Positions 30,340-40,578 are shown, counted from the first letter of the stretch. The stretch: DNA of 64,000 nucleotides from Acinetobacter higginsii (GCF_000369525.1 NZ_KB850070.1:505439-569438); one strand, 5' to 3'. The notes: generated from the sequence alone by a model not told the origin. Translations and numbers: made by a program.

Positions 30340-31023
30340 ATGAAAAGATTAGGTCTCATTTTAATTGCTTCAACCATCGGAACGGTTCAAGCAGCATCAA
30401 TTACACAAAAAAGCCCACAAAAAGATCAACTCGGATATAGCTACGGTTATCTCATGGGCAGAGGCAATGCCGAGACTTTAAAAGACTTAAATATCGAAAC
30501 TTTTGTACAAGGCTTACAAGAAGCTATTCAAGGTAAAACAGCATCTTTAACCGATGAGGAAATGGCGACTGTACTCAATCAATATAAAAAACGCCTTGAA
30601 GCCAAACAGCTGGTTGAGTTTCAAGAACAAGCACAAAAAAATGATCAAGCAGGCAAAGCCTTTTTAGCTGAAAATGGCAAGAAAGCAGATATCGTGACCA
30701 CGAAATCAGGCCTACAGTACCAAGTATTACAACAAGGCCAAGGTAAATCACCGAAAGCGACATCAATGGTTAAAGTAAACTATGAAGGCCGCTTGCTCGA
30801 TGGAACGGTGTTCGACAGTTCAATCGCACGCAACCACCCTCTTGAATTCAAGCTTAGCCAAGTGATTGCGGGTTGGACTGAAGGTGTTCAAACCATGAAA
30901 GAAGGTGGCAAAACACGTTTCTTTATTCCAGCAAATCTTGCCTATGGTGATGTCGGTTCGGGCGATGCAATAGGACCAAACAGTACTTTAATTTTCGATA
31001 TTGAATTACTTGAAGTGAAATAA
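30340..31023 (+). CDS. fklB: FKBP-type peptidyl-prolyl isomerase, FkpA/FklB-like
   Basis: Second FKBP of the same architecture as fkpA: 227 residues, signal peptide MKRLGLILIASTIGTVQAAS, a helical N-domain beginning LGYSYGYLMGRGN, and a C-terminal FKBP domain with VKVNYEGRLLDGTVFDSS and PANLAYGDVGSGDAIGPNS. ATG 30340 follows GGAAGAA; the longer open frame starts inside the fkpA terminator and is not credible. The tandem arrangement suggests an ancient duplication. Likely periplasmic. Confidence 0.92.
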   Translation: MKRLGLILIASTIGTVQAASITQKSPQKDQLGYSYGYLMGRGNAETLKDLNIETFVQGLQEAIQGKTASLTDEEMATVLNQYKKRLEAKQLVEFQEQAQKNDQAGKAFLAENGKKADIVTTKSGLQYQVLQQGQGKSPKATSMVKVNYEGRLLDGTVFDSSIARNHPLEFKLSQVIAGWTEGVQTMKEGGKTRFFIPANLAYGDVGSGDAIGPNSTLIFDIELLEVK

Positions 31024-31026
31024 TAA

Positions 31027-31054
31027 AAACCCTCCATTTGGAGGGTTTAATTTT
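31027..31054. terminator. Terminator between fklB and murJ
   Basis: AAACCCTCC-ATTT-GGAGGGTTT followed by AATTTTTT. The genes are convergent, so it may act on both strands. Confidence 0.85.
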
Positions 31055-31069
31055 TTAATTGAATCTAAT

Positions 31070-32611
31070 TTAAGCTTTTAAATGTCTTGGTCGGAAACCC
31101 GTAGCCAACAATGCTACAGCATAGGCAACGACACCAATGACACACAAGCCAATCACTTCAGCAATACGTAGCCATTGTGAAATATCGCCTTGGTACCAGG
31201 TTAAGCCATACCAAAGCGCAGCAATCATGGCAATATTGGCAACTGCATATTGCAATGCCAGTTTTTTCCAATGTGTCCCAAAACGATAGATATTACGTTT
31301 ATGCAAATAGAAATACAGCATACCTGCATTGACTAAAGCTGAACCCGAAGATGCTAGTGCGAGCGCCATATGCTCAGCATGCCAATCGATTAACTTAAAA
31401 AAGCCAATAAAGACTACGTTTAGAATGGCATTGGCTGCCACTGCCATTAAGCCGACACGAACCGGGGTTTTAGTATCTTGTTGTGCATAAAAGCCTGGCG
31501 CAAATACTTTGATCAACATAAATGAAATCACACCTGCACTCATACATTGCAGGGCTAATGCCGTCATTCGCGTATCTTCTACAGTAAATTCACCACGCTG
31601 GAACAAGGCCTGAATAATCGGTGTGGACAGCATAAATAACGCAATACTTGCGGGAATACCAACCAACATAATAATCTTGGCAGCCCAATCTATCATGCCT
31701 CTAAATTTGGCTTGATCTTGCTCTGCATGACGTGCAGAAAGCGAAGGTAAAATCACCGTACCAATCGCCACACCAATCAATCCCAATGGCAACTCAGTCA
31801 TTCGCTCGGCACTGTATAGCCATGACACCGAGCCATCTTGCATGAATGATGCCCAGATTGTATTGAGCAATAAGTTAATCTGAGTCACTGACACCCCAAA
31901 CAAGGCTGGCAGCATCAGTTTTAAAATACGATCCACCCCTTCGTGTTTGAAGTCCACTTTAGGTGGAATCAATAAGTTCTTTTTCCATAATTCAGGGATC
32001 TGAATCGCCAGCTGTAAAACACCCGCAGCAACCACAGCCCAGCCCAACGCCATAATTGGCTCCGCCATATACGGCGTTAACCACCACGCCCCTGCAATCA
32101 TCGCCACATTGAGTAATACAGGAGAAAATGCAGGTGAAGCAAATGAACCATAGCTGTTGAGGATACTGCTGGCAAAAGCCGTCAATGACATAAACATCAA
32201 ATATGGAATAGTCAGACGGAACATATCCACGGCGAGATCGAATTTTTCAGGATCGTTATGGAAACCAGGCGCATACAGATAAATAATCGCTGGGGCAGCC
32301 ACCATAGCGACAAAGGTCAATAAGGACATCGCTGTAAGCAAACAGCCAAACACCCGACTAATCAGAATCTGGACTTCAGCATGGGCACGACTGGTCTTAT
32401 ATTCGGTCAGAACAGGAATGAAAGCCTGAGAAAAAGCCCCTTCCGCAAATAAGCGTCGGAAAAAGTTGGGAATACGAAAGGCAACAACGAAGGTATCGAA
32501 GTCCTTACCTGCACCAAATACATTGAGTAGCACCACATCACGTACCAGCCCCAACACTCGAGATAACATCGTCATTGCACTGACAATTACAGTCGATCGC
32601 CACAATGCCAT
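31070..32611 (-). CDS. murJ: Lipid II flippase MurJ
   Basis: Essential inner-membrane flippase that moves lipid II to the periplasm for peptidoglycan synthesis. It is 513 residues with 14 helices expected. The N-terminus has MALWRSTVIVSAMTMLSRVLGLVRDVVL and FRIPNFFRRLFAEGAFSQAFIPV, the conserved MVF signature with the key arginines. The start is ATG at 32611, with AGGTG 7 nt upstream; a GTG three codons earlier is less likely. It is convergent with fklB. Confidence 0.96.
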   Translation of the reverse strand: MALWRSTVIVSAMTMLSRVLGLVRDVVLLNVFGAGKDFDTFVVAFRIPNFFRRLFAEGAFSQAFIPVLTEYKTSRAHAEVQILISRVFGCLLTAMSLLTFVAMVAAPAIIYLYAPGFHNDPEKFDLAVDMFRLTIPYLMFMSLTAFASSILNSYGSFASPAFSPVLLNVAMIAGAWWLTPYMAEPIMALGWAVVAAGVLQLAIQIPELWKKNLLIPPKVDFKHEGVDRILKLMLPALFGVSVTQINLLLNTIWASFMQDGSVSWLYSAERMTELPLGLIGVAIGTVILPSLSARHAEQDQAKFRGMIDWAAKIIMLVGIPASIALFMLSTPIIQALFQRGEFTVEDTRMTALALQCMSAGVISFMLIKVFAPGFYAQQDTKTPVRVGLMAVAANAILNVVFIGFFKLIDWHAEHMALALASSGSALVNAGMLYFYLHKRNIYRFGTHWKKLALQYAVANIAMIAALWYGLTWYQGDISQWLRIAEVIGLCVIGVVAYAVALLATGFRPRHLKA

Positions 32612-32682
32612 CGCATTCACCTACGGCTTATATTTTAAAAAGCGTTATTGTAATGAAAGTCCGAATAGATTTCGTTGTGAAA

Positions 32683-33276
32683 TTATAAATCCAACGATGT
32701 TTTTTGGGCGAATTTTTGCTGGGACAATAGGTTCCGAAACAATTGCCAATCAAAATATAAGCCAGGATCGGTTTTCCGTTTTGGCGCAATGTCGGAATGG
32801 CCTGCAATATGATTTTGAATTTTTGGATATGCTTGGCGTAAACTATTCACGACTTCAACCAATGCTTGATATTGCTCAGCTTCGAAAGGTAGATCATCAC
32901 TTCCTTCTAGCTCTATTCCAATCGAATAATCATTACATTCTTTCAATGCCAAATAGCTAGAACGGCCTGCATGCCACGAACGGTCATTAAAATTCACAAA
33001 CTGAATCACTTCACCTGTACGCAAAATCAATAGATGCGCTGAAACCTTCATTCCCTCAATGGTTTGGAAGTAAGGATGTAATGACCAATCCAGCTGATTC
33101 TGAAAGAATTGTTGAATATAACCACCACCAAACTGTGAGGGTGGTAAACTAATATTATGAATAACAATTAGTTGAATATCGGTATCTGTAGGTCGGGCAT
33201 TAAAATTTGGCGATGAAATTTGTGTTGCGCCAGCCAATATCCCATCTTGAACTTGAGTAAATCTAGATTGTTGCAT
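32683..33276 (-). CDS. ampD: 1,6-anhydro-N-acetylmuramyl-L-alanine amidase AmpD
   Basis: Cytoplasmic zinc amidase of peptidoglycan recycling that removes peptides from anhydroMurNAc. It is 197 residues from ATG 33276; the longer ORF start is unsupported. Amidase_2 zinc ligands are visible: His in IVIHNISLPP near residue 40, and His plus the Asp-containing GHSDIAPKRKTDPG near 160, where His and Asp bind zinc and Lys is catalytic. It lies upstream of murJ on the same strand, with a gap of about 70 bp. In species with inducible AmpC, loss of this enzyme raises beta-lactamase expression; that is family knowledge. Confidence 0.95.
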   Translation of the reverse strand: MQQSRFTQVQDGILAGATQISSPNFNARPTDTDIQLIVIHNISLPPSQFGGGYIQQFFQNQLDWSLHPYFQTIEGMKVSAHLLILRTGEVIQFVNFNDRSWHAGRSSYLALKECNDYSIGIELEGSDDLPFEAEQYQALVEVVNSLRQAYPKIQNHIAGHSDIAPKRKTDPGLYFDWQLFRNLLSQQKFAQKTSLDL

Positions 33277-33370
33277 GGTGACTCGAATCAGCAATTTAAT
33301 ATTTATCTTGCCCATTCTGACATGCTTTATCACGAATAATCGAGATGAAATACTTATTTTTTATGAGTAG

Positions 33371-34452
<1,082 letters not shown>

Positions 34453-34645
34453 TATTTCCCCTTAAACTTGTTTCTTTCAATTTGGCTCAATCTATCAAAT
34501 TAAAATGAGTCAAATCAGTGGGCTGTGTTACAGGCATGTAAACTCTCGGTAATGTTGTGTTGACCATGATGGCTTTATGTCTGCTTTCATTTCAATCTAT
34601 GTAAGCTTAAAATGCTAAACAGCTCAATTTATTAAAATAATAAGT

Positions 34646-34885
34646 ATGGATACCATATTCGAAGCTGTGTTTCATGTGCTGTTTAAGCTGTTCCGTTTTC
34701 TATTCATTGACCTAATTTTTGAGATTATTTTTGAAGGTGTAATTCGTAGCCTTGGCTATGGAGTTGTACGTTGCTACCGGCTTGGACAACGAGTAGATTT
34801 TGACAGCACTGAAGTATTTGTCGTCGGTTTTATCACGCTGCTCATATTGATACTTCTATGTATCTACTGGTTTTTACTAAGATAA
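34646..34885 (+). CDS. Small hydrophobic protein, 79 residues
   Basis: Rightward small gene encoding a protein rich in Phe, Leu and Ile, with two hydrophobic stretches (about residues 8-32 and 57-78) around a short polar loop (CYRLGQRVDFDSTE). Likely an inner-membrane protein. There is no strong ribosome site before the ATG. A hairpin follows directly (34900-34930), consistent with a discrete gene. Function unknown. Confidence 0.5.
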   Translation: MDTIFEAVFHVLFKLFRFLFIDLIFEIIFEGVIRSLGYGVVRCYRLGQRVDFDSTEVFVVGFITLLILILLCIYWFLLR

Positions 34886-34899
34886 TTTTCAACCTATAA

Positions 34900-34930
34900 A
34901 AAGCAGTCTAAGATTGACTTAGACTGCTTT
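34900..34930. terminator. Hairpin terminator between the small membrane gene and plc
   Basis: Perfect 13-bp stem AAAGCAGTCTAAG / CTTAGACTGCTTT with a 5-nt loop. The T run is better on the minus strand (CTGCTTTTTATAGG), so it mainly ends the phospholipase message. Confidence 0.8.
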
Positions 34931-34949
34931 AGGCTCATATCAAATAACC

Positions 34950-37130
34950 TTAATTTCCTGAAAAGCCCATATACGGATCAGAGATTGAGTCCTCATTGGT
35001 TTCAATACGTCCAGCAAAGCGACGGCTATAGCTTGGATCATTTTCAATCGTGACGGTAAAATCGTACCATCCCCCAAACTCAGTCATGTCCCAGCTCAGT
35101 TCTTTTTCAGTCGCAGCCGTTTCAATTTGCCAGCTCTTATTTGGTAAGTAGGCATTGGCTTTGACCACCAGTTTTGCTGTTTGTGTAGCATCATTGCGGA
35201 CTTTTAAGAAAATCTTTGGATCACACTCCTCCATACAGACACGAATTTCTGGAAGTGCTTGAATTTGTGCGGTTTGAGTTAGATTACCCGTAAAGCTGCG
35301 ATGGAAACCATTTGGCCCCAATACCCATAGATCATATCGATTCTCTTTAGTCTGCCAAACATCATCCAGTTGCTTACCTGCTTCCACCATATAACGACGT
35401 GGAACTGCTTCTAAATTCAATTTGTCATAGACATGAAACACGGCCGCATGTGTGCCCGTATTTGAGAACATCAATTTCACGGTTTTAGCCACAGCATCAA
35501 CTTTGGCACTGCTATGCAGGACATAAGGCAGTGCACGCGATGGGCGAATCCCCATCTCCTGCACAGGATCGGTCTGACTAAGCGGACGGCTGACCTGAGA
35601 TAAACGCTCCTGTGCTTTGCGAATCGCATCCGCCTCTGCTTTGCTCTTCTTACCGGATAAATCTGGCACAGGCAGTAAGTTTGGCGTTTTAAAATTAAAT
35701 GCTGAGGTCAAGTCACCACACACTGCACGACGGTATGGACTAATATTCGGCTCTTTCACATCAAAACATTGCTCCAAGAATCGGATCACGGAAGAGTGAT
35801 CAAACACTTGGGAATTGACCCAACCACCACGACTCCATGGTGAAATGATATACATCGGCACACGGATGCCCGGTCCATAGACTCCGACTCCATTACTCAC
35901 TTTTGGGTCAGTGAAATTAGGCTGCCCATTCGAAGCCTTAGCATGTGTCGCATATTCATAAGACATTTGCTCTTTGCTGAGCGTCGATTTGCCATAGACC
36001 GTGCCTGATGCATCCATTGAAGGTGCACTTGGCGAAGGTACATGGTCAAAGAAGCCATCATTTTCGTCAAAATTGATCAAGAAAACGGTTTGGCTCCACA
36101 GCTCAGGACGCTCAGTCAGCGCATTGAGAACTTCTTGGATATACCATGCTCCCTGCACTGGGCTTGATGGCCCTGGATGCTCACTATAGGTTGCAGGTGC
36201 GACTAACCAACTTACTTGCGGTAATTGCCCTTTAGCAATGTCTTCTTTAAATGTCCCTAAGAAACCACCATCTGGCATGGTATTGGCAATGCCTTTATAC
36301 AAAGGTTGACTGGCATCAATTGCTGGATCATAGGCTGGGCAAATGGTGCTGTTATTGACTGGTTTGCCTGATAACTCATTGGCACGACGATACTTTTTAA
36401 ATCCTGCTAATGGATTATCAGTAAAGTTGTCAGGCATGTTTTGATACACTTTCCAGCTGACACCAGCTTGTTGCAAACGCTCAGGATAGGTGGTCCAGTC
36501 ATAACCTGTGGTCGATGGGCCAATCGCATCCAGATCATTGACTACACTAGCAACATTGGCGCCTGTTGGGCCATTGGTTCCCGTCCAGATAAACATACGG
36601 TTTGAGTTGGTTCCCGTATGCATGGCGCAGTGGTAAGCATCACACAGGGTAAAGGCATTGGCTAAGGCAAACTGGAATTCAACTTCTTGTTGCTTGTAAT
36701 AGCCCATCGATTGCGGTTGCTTGTATTGCACCCAACTGCCCATACGGCCATGATCCCAAGCATATTGACCATCGGTCCATGAGTGTGGTGTACCGCTGAC
36801 ACGCTGTGCATTGCCGCGACTGCTGTCTAAATGATATGGATAGACCTTATTCTTGTTGGCATCATACTGTTCCCAGACTTTACGACCTTGGCTTAAAGGA
36901 ATAGTAAAACGGTCACCAAAACCACGTACACCTTTCAACGTCCCAAAATAATTATCAAAAGAACGATTTTCTTGGGTCAAAATCACCACATGTTTAACGT
37001 CTTTAATGGTGCCTGTTTCTACCTTGGCATCAATCGCAAGTGCTTTTTGAATACTCATTGGGAAACTGGTGAGTGCTGCAGTACCAAACAAAGCTTTGGT
37101 TGAATTTAATAAAAAATCACGACGATTCAT
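34950..37130 (-). CDS. plc: Phosphocholine-specific phospholipase C (Tat-exported)
   Basis: Secreted enzyme of 726 residues that hydrolyses phosphatidylcholine-type lipids. A twin-arginine signal opens the protein (MNRRDFLLNSTKALFGTAAL). The phosphoesterase domain (about 45-480) has VILTQENRSFDNYFGTLKGVRGF near residue 50, with the Glu-Asn metal/catalytic pair, and NFDENDGFFDHVPSP near 350. Two C-terminal bacterial phospholipase C repeats follow (about 530-615 and 625-715). ATG 37130 is preceded by AAGGAA. It sits 25 bp downstream of a 46-residue lipoprotein gene, and the pair is preceded by a Pho-box-like array, suggesting phosphate-starvation control. Confidence 0.94.
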   Translation of the reverse strand: MNRRDFLLNSTKALFGTAALTSFPMSIQKALAIDAKVETGTIKDVKHVVILTQENRSFDNYFGTLKGVRGFGDRFTIPLSQGRKVWEQYDANKNKVYPYHLDSSRGNAQRVSGTPHSWTDGQYAWDHGRMGSWVQYKQPQSMGYYKQQEVEFQFALANAFTLCDAYHCAMHTGTNSNRMFIWTGTNGPTGANVASVVNDLDAIGPSTTGYDWTTYPERLQQAGVSWKVYQNMPDNFTDNPLAGFKKYRRANELSGKPVNNSTICPAYDPAIDASQPLYKGIANTMPDGGFLGTFKEDIAKGQLPQVSWLVAPATYSEHPGPSSPVQGAWYIQEVLNALTERPELWSQTVFLINFDENDGFFDHVPSPSAPSMDASGTVYGKSTLSKEQMSYEYATHAKASNGQPNFTDPKVSNGVGVYGPGIRVPMYIISPWSRGGWVNSQVFDHSSVIRFLEQCFDVKEPNISPYRRAVCGDLTSAFNFKTPNLLPVPDLSGKKSKAEADAIRKAQERLSQVSRPLSQTDPVQEMGIRPSRALPYVLHSSAKVDAVAKTVKLMFSNTGTHAAVFHVYDKLNLEAVPRRYMVEAGKQLDDVWQTKENRYDLWVLGPNGFHRSFTGNLTQTAQIQALPEIRVCMEECDPKIFLKVRNDATQTAKLVVKANAYLPNKSWQIETAATEKELSWDMTEFGGWYDFTVTIENDPSYSRRFAGRIETNEDSISDPYMGFSGN

Positions 37131-37155
37131 TGATTTATTTCCTTATTGTTCTTGT

Positions 37156-37296
37156 TTATGGCGCGCAGTGAATTTTGCATGTAGATGTGGGCGGCTTTGG
37201 ACTTGGCGTAGGATTATTATTATCGCCATCACTGTCGTTACAGGCACTGAGTAACAAGCAACTGCTACTAAGCAACGCTAAAAAGAAATTTCGCAT
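37156..37296 (-). CDS. 46-residue lipoprotein upstream of phospholipase C
   Basis: The reverse-strand frame from ATG 37296 gives MRNFFLALLSSSCLLLSAC as signal and lipobox (LSAC, Cys19), followed by an acidic Asn-rich stretch (NDSDGDNNN), a Pro-rich stretch (PTPSPKPPT) and a terminal CKIHCAP with two cysteines. The composition (charged, then proline linker, then Cys pair) is typical of small real lipoproteins, not random translation. It has GGAT upstream of the start, and the gene lies between the Pho-box-like array and plc. Role unknown; perhaps assists the exported phospholipase. Confidence 0.72.
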   Translation of the reverse strand: MRNFFLALLSSSCLLLSACNDSDGDNNNPTPSPKPPTSTCKIHCAP

Positions 37297-37337
37297 TTGA
37301 CTATCCGTTAAATATCAGTGCAGATAGTCAATACAAT

Positions 37338-37381
37338 CTAAATGACAATTCGATGATGATTTGATCGCAATTCGATGACAA
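37338..37381 (-). promoter_or_regulatory. Pho-box-like array: four 11-bp units upstream of the lipoprotein-plc pair
   Basis: Read on the minus strand, the region divides into four consecutive 11-mers: TTGTCATCGAA, TTGCGATCAAA, TCATCATCGAA, TTGTCATTTAG. Each is a 7-bp TTGTCAT-like half-site plus a 4-bp AT-rich spacer, which is the geometry of PhoB sites (CTGTCAT-N4 repeats). It ends about 40 bp upstream of the lipoprotein start, in the right place and orientation to activate it. Confidence 0.72.
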
Positions 37382-37390
37382 AAAATGAAT

Positions 37391-37424
37391 AAAAAAAAAG
37401 GCGGTCTAAAAAAACCAGACCGCC
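37391..37424 (-). terminator. Terminator of rph
   Basis: Minus-strand stem GGCGGTCT / AGACCGCC followed by a run of nine T residues, just after the rph stop codon. Confidence 0.9.
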
Positions 37425-37442
37425 CGCACTATCAACTGGAGC

Positions 37443-38159
37443 TTACCAACCGAGTGCCTGCTGTTGCTTCTGAATCAATTCTGCGATTCCTTTTTCTGCA
37501 AGCTCTAACATGGCATTGCACTGCTGGCGCGTAAACGGCTTGTCTTCTGCCGTTCCTTGAATTTCAATAAATTCACCAGCCTGCGTCATCACCACGTTTA
37601 AATCGGTTTGGCAATTTGAATCTTCTTCGTAGCATAAATCGAGTAAAACTTCGTCTTGATACATCCCGACAGAAATTGCTGCGACTAAGCTTTTTAATGG
37701 ATCCTGTTTAATTTTCTTGTTACTAAGCAATACGTTCATCGCATCAACCAAAGCCACTGCTGCGCCTGTAATTGCTGCTGTACGTGTTCCGCCATCAGCT
37801 TGAATCACATCACAGTCAATCGTAATGGTGTTCTCGCCTAATTTCTTCAAATCCACCATGGCACGTAAGCTACGACCAATTAAACGTTGGATTTCTTGCG
37901 TACGGCCCGTTTGCTTACCGCGTGCCGCTTCACGATCACTGCGAGTATGCGTTGAGCGCGGTAACATGCCATATTCAGCCGTCACCCAACCTTGTCCCTG
38001 ACCTTTCAAGAAACGAGGTACTGAATTCTCAATGCTTGCGGTACACAACACTTTAGTATGACCAAACTCAACCAAAACTGAGCCTTCTGCGTAACGAGTA
38101 AAGTTACGGGTAATTTTGACCTCACGTAATTGGTCTAATGTTCTTTGGTCAATACGCAT
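37443..38159 (-). CDS. rph: Ribonuclease PH
   Basis: Phosphorolytic 3'-5' exoribonuclease that trims tRNA 3' ends, 238 residues. It starts [20 protein letters not shown] with the RNase PH family arginines. [23 protein letters not shown] near residue 58 and the phosphate-binding [16 protein letters not shown] near 85 are followed by the [21 protein letters not shown] motif near 115. It is a full-length match to the family and has its own terminator. Confidence 0.98.
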   Translation of the reverse strand: MRIDQRTLDQLREVKITRNFTRYAEGSVLVEFGHTKVLCTASIENSVPRFLKGQGQGWVTAEYGMLPRSTHTRSDREAARGKQTGRTQEIQRLIGRSLRAMVDLKKLGENTITIDCDVIQADGGTRTAAITGAAVALVDAMNVLLSNKKIKQDPLKSLVAAISVGMYQDEVLLDLCYEEDSNCQTDLNVVMTQAGEFIEIQGTAEDKPFTRQQCNAMLELAEKGIAELIQKQQQALGW

Positions 38160-38267
38160 AACGATTCCTTAAAACTATGGCACAAATATCATTGCGCCAT
38201 AGTATATCTCAATTACACGTGCTTCCAGTTTTACTTATTCGTTACAATTCACAGAATTAGTCATCGC

Positions 38268-39416
38268 TTAAGCAAACTTAAACTTCGATTTGAGATTCGT
38301 CCAAGTTTGAGCCACTTGTGCAGCCATATCATTTGGCAAAGAACATCTTGCTAAACGAACCCAAACCGTCCAGAACTGCTTCATAAAGTTAGCTTCGTTG
38401 TAGTTCACGCCATATTCAGCACATAAAGCTCTGATTTGTGGTGCAACTTGCTCATAACGATTAGCAGGCATATCTGGGAACAAGTGATGCTCAATTTGAT
38501 GGCTCAAATTACCACTCATAAAGTGCATCCATTTACCACCGGTAAAGTTACTCGAACCACGGATCTGACGCAGATACCACTGCGCTTTGGTCTCATTCTC
38601 AGTATTATCTGCTTCAAAGGTTTCAGCATCTTCCGTAAAGTGACCATTAAAAATCACCGCAGATGACCATAAATTACGTATGATGTTTGCAACTGCATTT
38701 CCAGCCAATACTGGAATAAAGTTAATCGTTGCAATTGCAGGGAAAAACACATAGTCCTTTAACACCTGACGCGTCGCTTTTTTACGGAAATCTGATGCAT
38801 CCGCCCAAACCTGTTTCCATGTTTTGGTTTTATAGACCAACGCATCTTCCAAATGCAGGTTTTGTACCCCAACATACCATTGGAAAAAGAACATCAACTG
38901 TAAAGCCAACGGAATATTGGCCAAATGACGCACTTCCCATTTTTGATCTTCTGTTACTCGTAAAATGCCATAACCGACATCATGGTCTTTACCGACAATA
39001 TTGGTATAGGTGTGATGCATATAATTATGGGTAAAGCGCCAGTCATTGCCTGAACAGGTGTTATCCCAGTCGTAGTCTTCGCCACGCAAGCTTGGGTCAT
39101 TCAACCAGTCAAACTGACCATGCATCACATTATGTCCAAGCTCCATGTTCTCGACGATTTTAGACACACCCAGCATGGCTGTCCCCAGCAACCATACGGG
39201 TGGGATCCAGCCACCGAACATCAACATACCGCGTGATGCGATTTCGGTATAACGTACGAAATTACGCACTTTATAGATATATTTTGAATCCTGCTCACCG
39301 AGATTTTGCATCACATCTAGACGTATTTGCTCGACACGGCGACCAAACTCTTCGACTTGTTCAGGGGTTAAATGCGCTGACTTTGATACGGTTTTAAATT
39401 CTAATGCCATATTCAT
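38268..39416 (-). CDS. Membrane acyl-CoA / fatty acid desaturase (DesB-like)
   Basis: Di-iron integral membrane desaturase, 382 residues, introducing double bonds into fatty acyl chains. The three histidine boxes are present: HNVMHGQFDW (near residue 98), HNYMHHTYTN (near 134), and the C-terminal HQIEHHLFPD (near 312). Hydrophobic pairs lie near 60-90 and 180-240. ATG 39416 follows GAGGATTAGCACA. It is coupled to a ferredoxin-type reductase (27-bp gap) and lies divergent from a TetR regulator, the same arrangement as the P. aeruginosa desB-PA4889-desT region, which is known to sense the saturated/unsaturated acyl-CoA balance. Confidence 0.92.
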   Translation of the reverse strand: MNMALEFKTVSKSAHLTPEQVEEFGRRVEQIRLDVMQNLGEQDSKYIYKVRNFVRYTEIASRGMLMFGGWIPPVWLLGTAMLGVSKIVENMELGHNVMHGQFDWLNDPSLRGEDYDWDNTCSGNDWRFTHNYMHHTYTNIVGKDHDVGYGILRVTEDQKWEVRHLANIPLALQLMFFFQWYVGVQNLHLEDALVYKTKTWKQVWADASDFRKKATRQVLKDYVFFPAIATINFIPVLAGNAVANIIRNLWSSAVIFNGHFTEDAETFEADNTENETKAQWYLRQIRGSSNFTGGKWMHFMSGNLSHQIEHHLFPDMPANRYEQVAPQIRALCAEYGVNYNEANFMKQFWTVWVRLARCSLPNDMAAQVAQTWTNLKSKFKFA

Positions 39417-39443
39417 TGTGCTAATCCTCAAATATCTTTGTTT

Positions 39444-40469
39444 TTATAGGTCAATCGTGACTGGGCTTAAGGCCTGGCTCACACATAACTTGATTGGACG
39501 ATTCGGTTGATCATCAATTTCGCCTGTGATCACGTTCTGCGTCACACCACTGACTTTGGTACAGCTACAGCGGTTACATACACCCATACGGCAACCATGT
39601 TGTGGACGTAAACCTGCTTGTTCTGCACTACTTAATAGATTGGTCGTTGCAATAAAATTCTGTTGCGCACGACGGAAACTAATCGGTTGAGCTGCACTTG
39701 AATGCTCAATTTGGATCGGTTGGAAAAACTCTTGATGAAAATTTCCAGCCGCATCCTGTTGCGTATAAATGTCTTGCGCTTGGCGCATCATGCTGTGGTG
39801 ACCACAGGCATAAGCTTGCATCTCTTTAAAATTTGGGACTAATTTCTCTAACAATGCTGCATCTAAATGCTGTTTTTGCTCTGCGGTATTAAAGAAATGA
39901 TAGTGCAACTGTGGATATTGCTCTGCCAAGGCCAAGATGTCCTGATGCAATACTTCGGCACGGTTAAAATAAACCACATGAATCTGTTCAAGCTGCTGTT
40001 GTAGTGCTTGTTGCAATAAAGAATAAATCGCGGTAATCCCTGAACCTGAAGCAATCAGTAATGCAGGTTGCTGCCCTTGATGTAAGACGAAGTCACCTTG
40101 TGCCTGTGAGATCTCGAAACGATCGCCTACACACAATTGTTGTGCTGCTTTCGATACCACACCTTGGACTTTAATCCCAAGACGAATTTCACCCTGTGGC
40201 GTGACATCAATAATTGAATAACTACGTTGTTGATATACCCCATTGATCATCAAGGTAATCAAAACACTATGACCTGCTTGGACTTGGCTATAATCAAAAT
40301 TATGATTAGGCTTTATCGTCAATAACACCATATCCGAGCTGAGTGGCTGTACGGCAGTCACTTCTGCAAGAATGCGTTTCCAAGCAAAAGTTGGCTTTAT
40401 TTTTTGCAAAATAAAATCAACGAAATCTTCTCGAATCCAATGTGGCTGATAACTTAACTCTGCGTTCAT
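39444..40469 (-). CDS. Ferredoxin/FAD oxidoreductase supplying electrons to the desaturase
   Basis: Electron-transfer protein of 341 residues: an N-terminal FAD-binding FNR domain with QQRSYSIIDV near residue 78, an NAD(P) domain with LIASGSGITAIYSLLQQAL near 140 and YACGHHSMM near 225, and a C-terminal plant-type [2Fe-2S] ferredoxin with CRMGVCNRCSC and a distal Cys (LCVSQALS). It is upstream of and co-oriented with the desaturase, so it is its likely redox partner. The ATG at 40469 lies next to a cluster of TetR-type operators. Confidence 0.92.
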   Translation of the reverse strand: MNAELSYQPHWIREDFVDFILQKIKPTFAWKRILAEVTAVQPLSSDMVLLTIKPNHNFDYSQVQAGHSVLITLMINGVYQQRSYSIIDVTPQGEIRLGIKVQGVVSKAAQQLCVGDRFEISQAQGDFVLHQGQQPALLIASGSGITAIYSLLQQALQQQLEQIHVVYFNRAEVLHQDILALAEQYPQLHYHFFNTAEQKQHLDAALLEKLVPNFKEMQAYACGHHSMMRQAQDIYTQQDAAGNFHQEFFQPIQIEHSSAAQPISFRRAQQNFIATTNLLSSAEQAGLRPQHGCRMGVCNRCSCTKVSGVTQNVITGEIDDQPNRPIKLCVSQALSPVTIDL

Positions 40470-40503
40470 ACGTTCCTCGTTTTGTATCTGGCTATTTATT
40501 TTG

Positions 40504-40578
40504 AGTGAACAAATGTTCGTGTAGTGAACATGTGTACACTATATTTATTTGTGTTCACTGAGTCAACACTTGTTCACT
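40504..40578. promoter_or_regulatory. Operator cluster between the desaturase operon and the DesT-like gene
   Basis: Three 18-bp imperfect dyads share the pattern AGTGAACA-NN-TGTTCACT: AGTGAACAAATGTTCGTG (40504-40521), AGTGAACATGTGTACACT (40523-40540), and AGTCAACACTTGTTCACT (40561-40578), with an extra half-site GTGTTCACT at 40551-40559. They cover the region that should hold the leftward desaturase promoter. This fits binding by the divergent TetR regulator. The rest of the 312-bp interval (to 40781) shows no gene. Confidence 0.8.
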
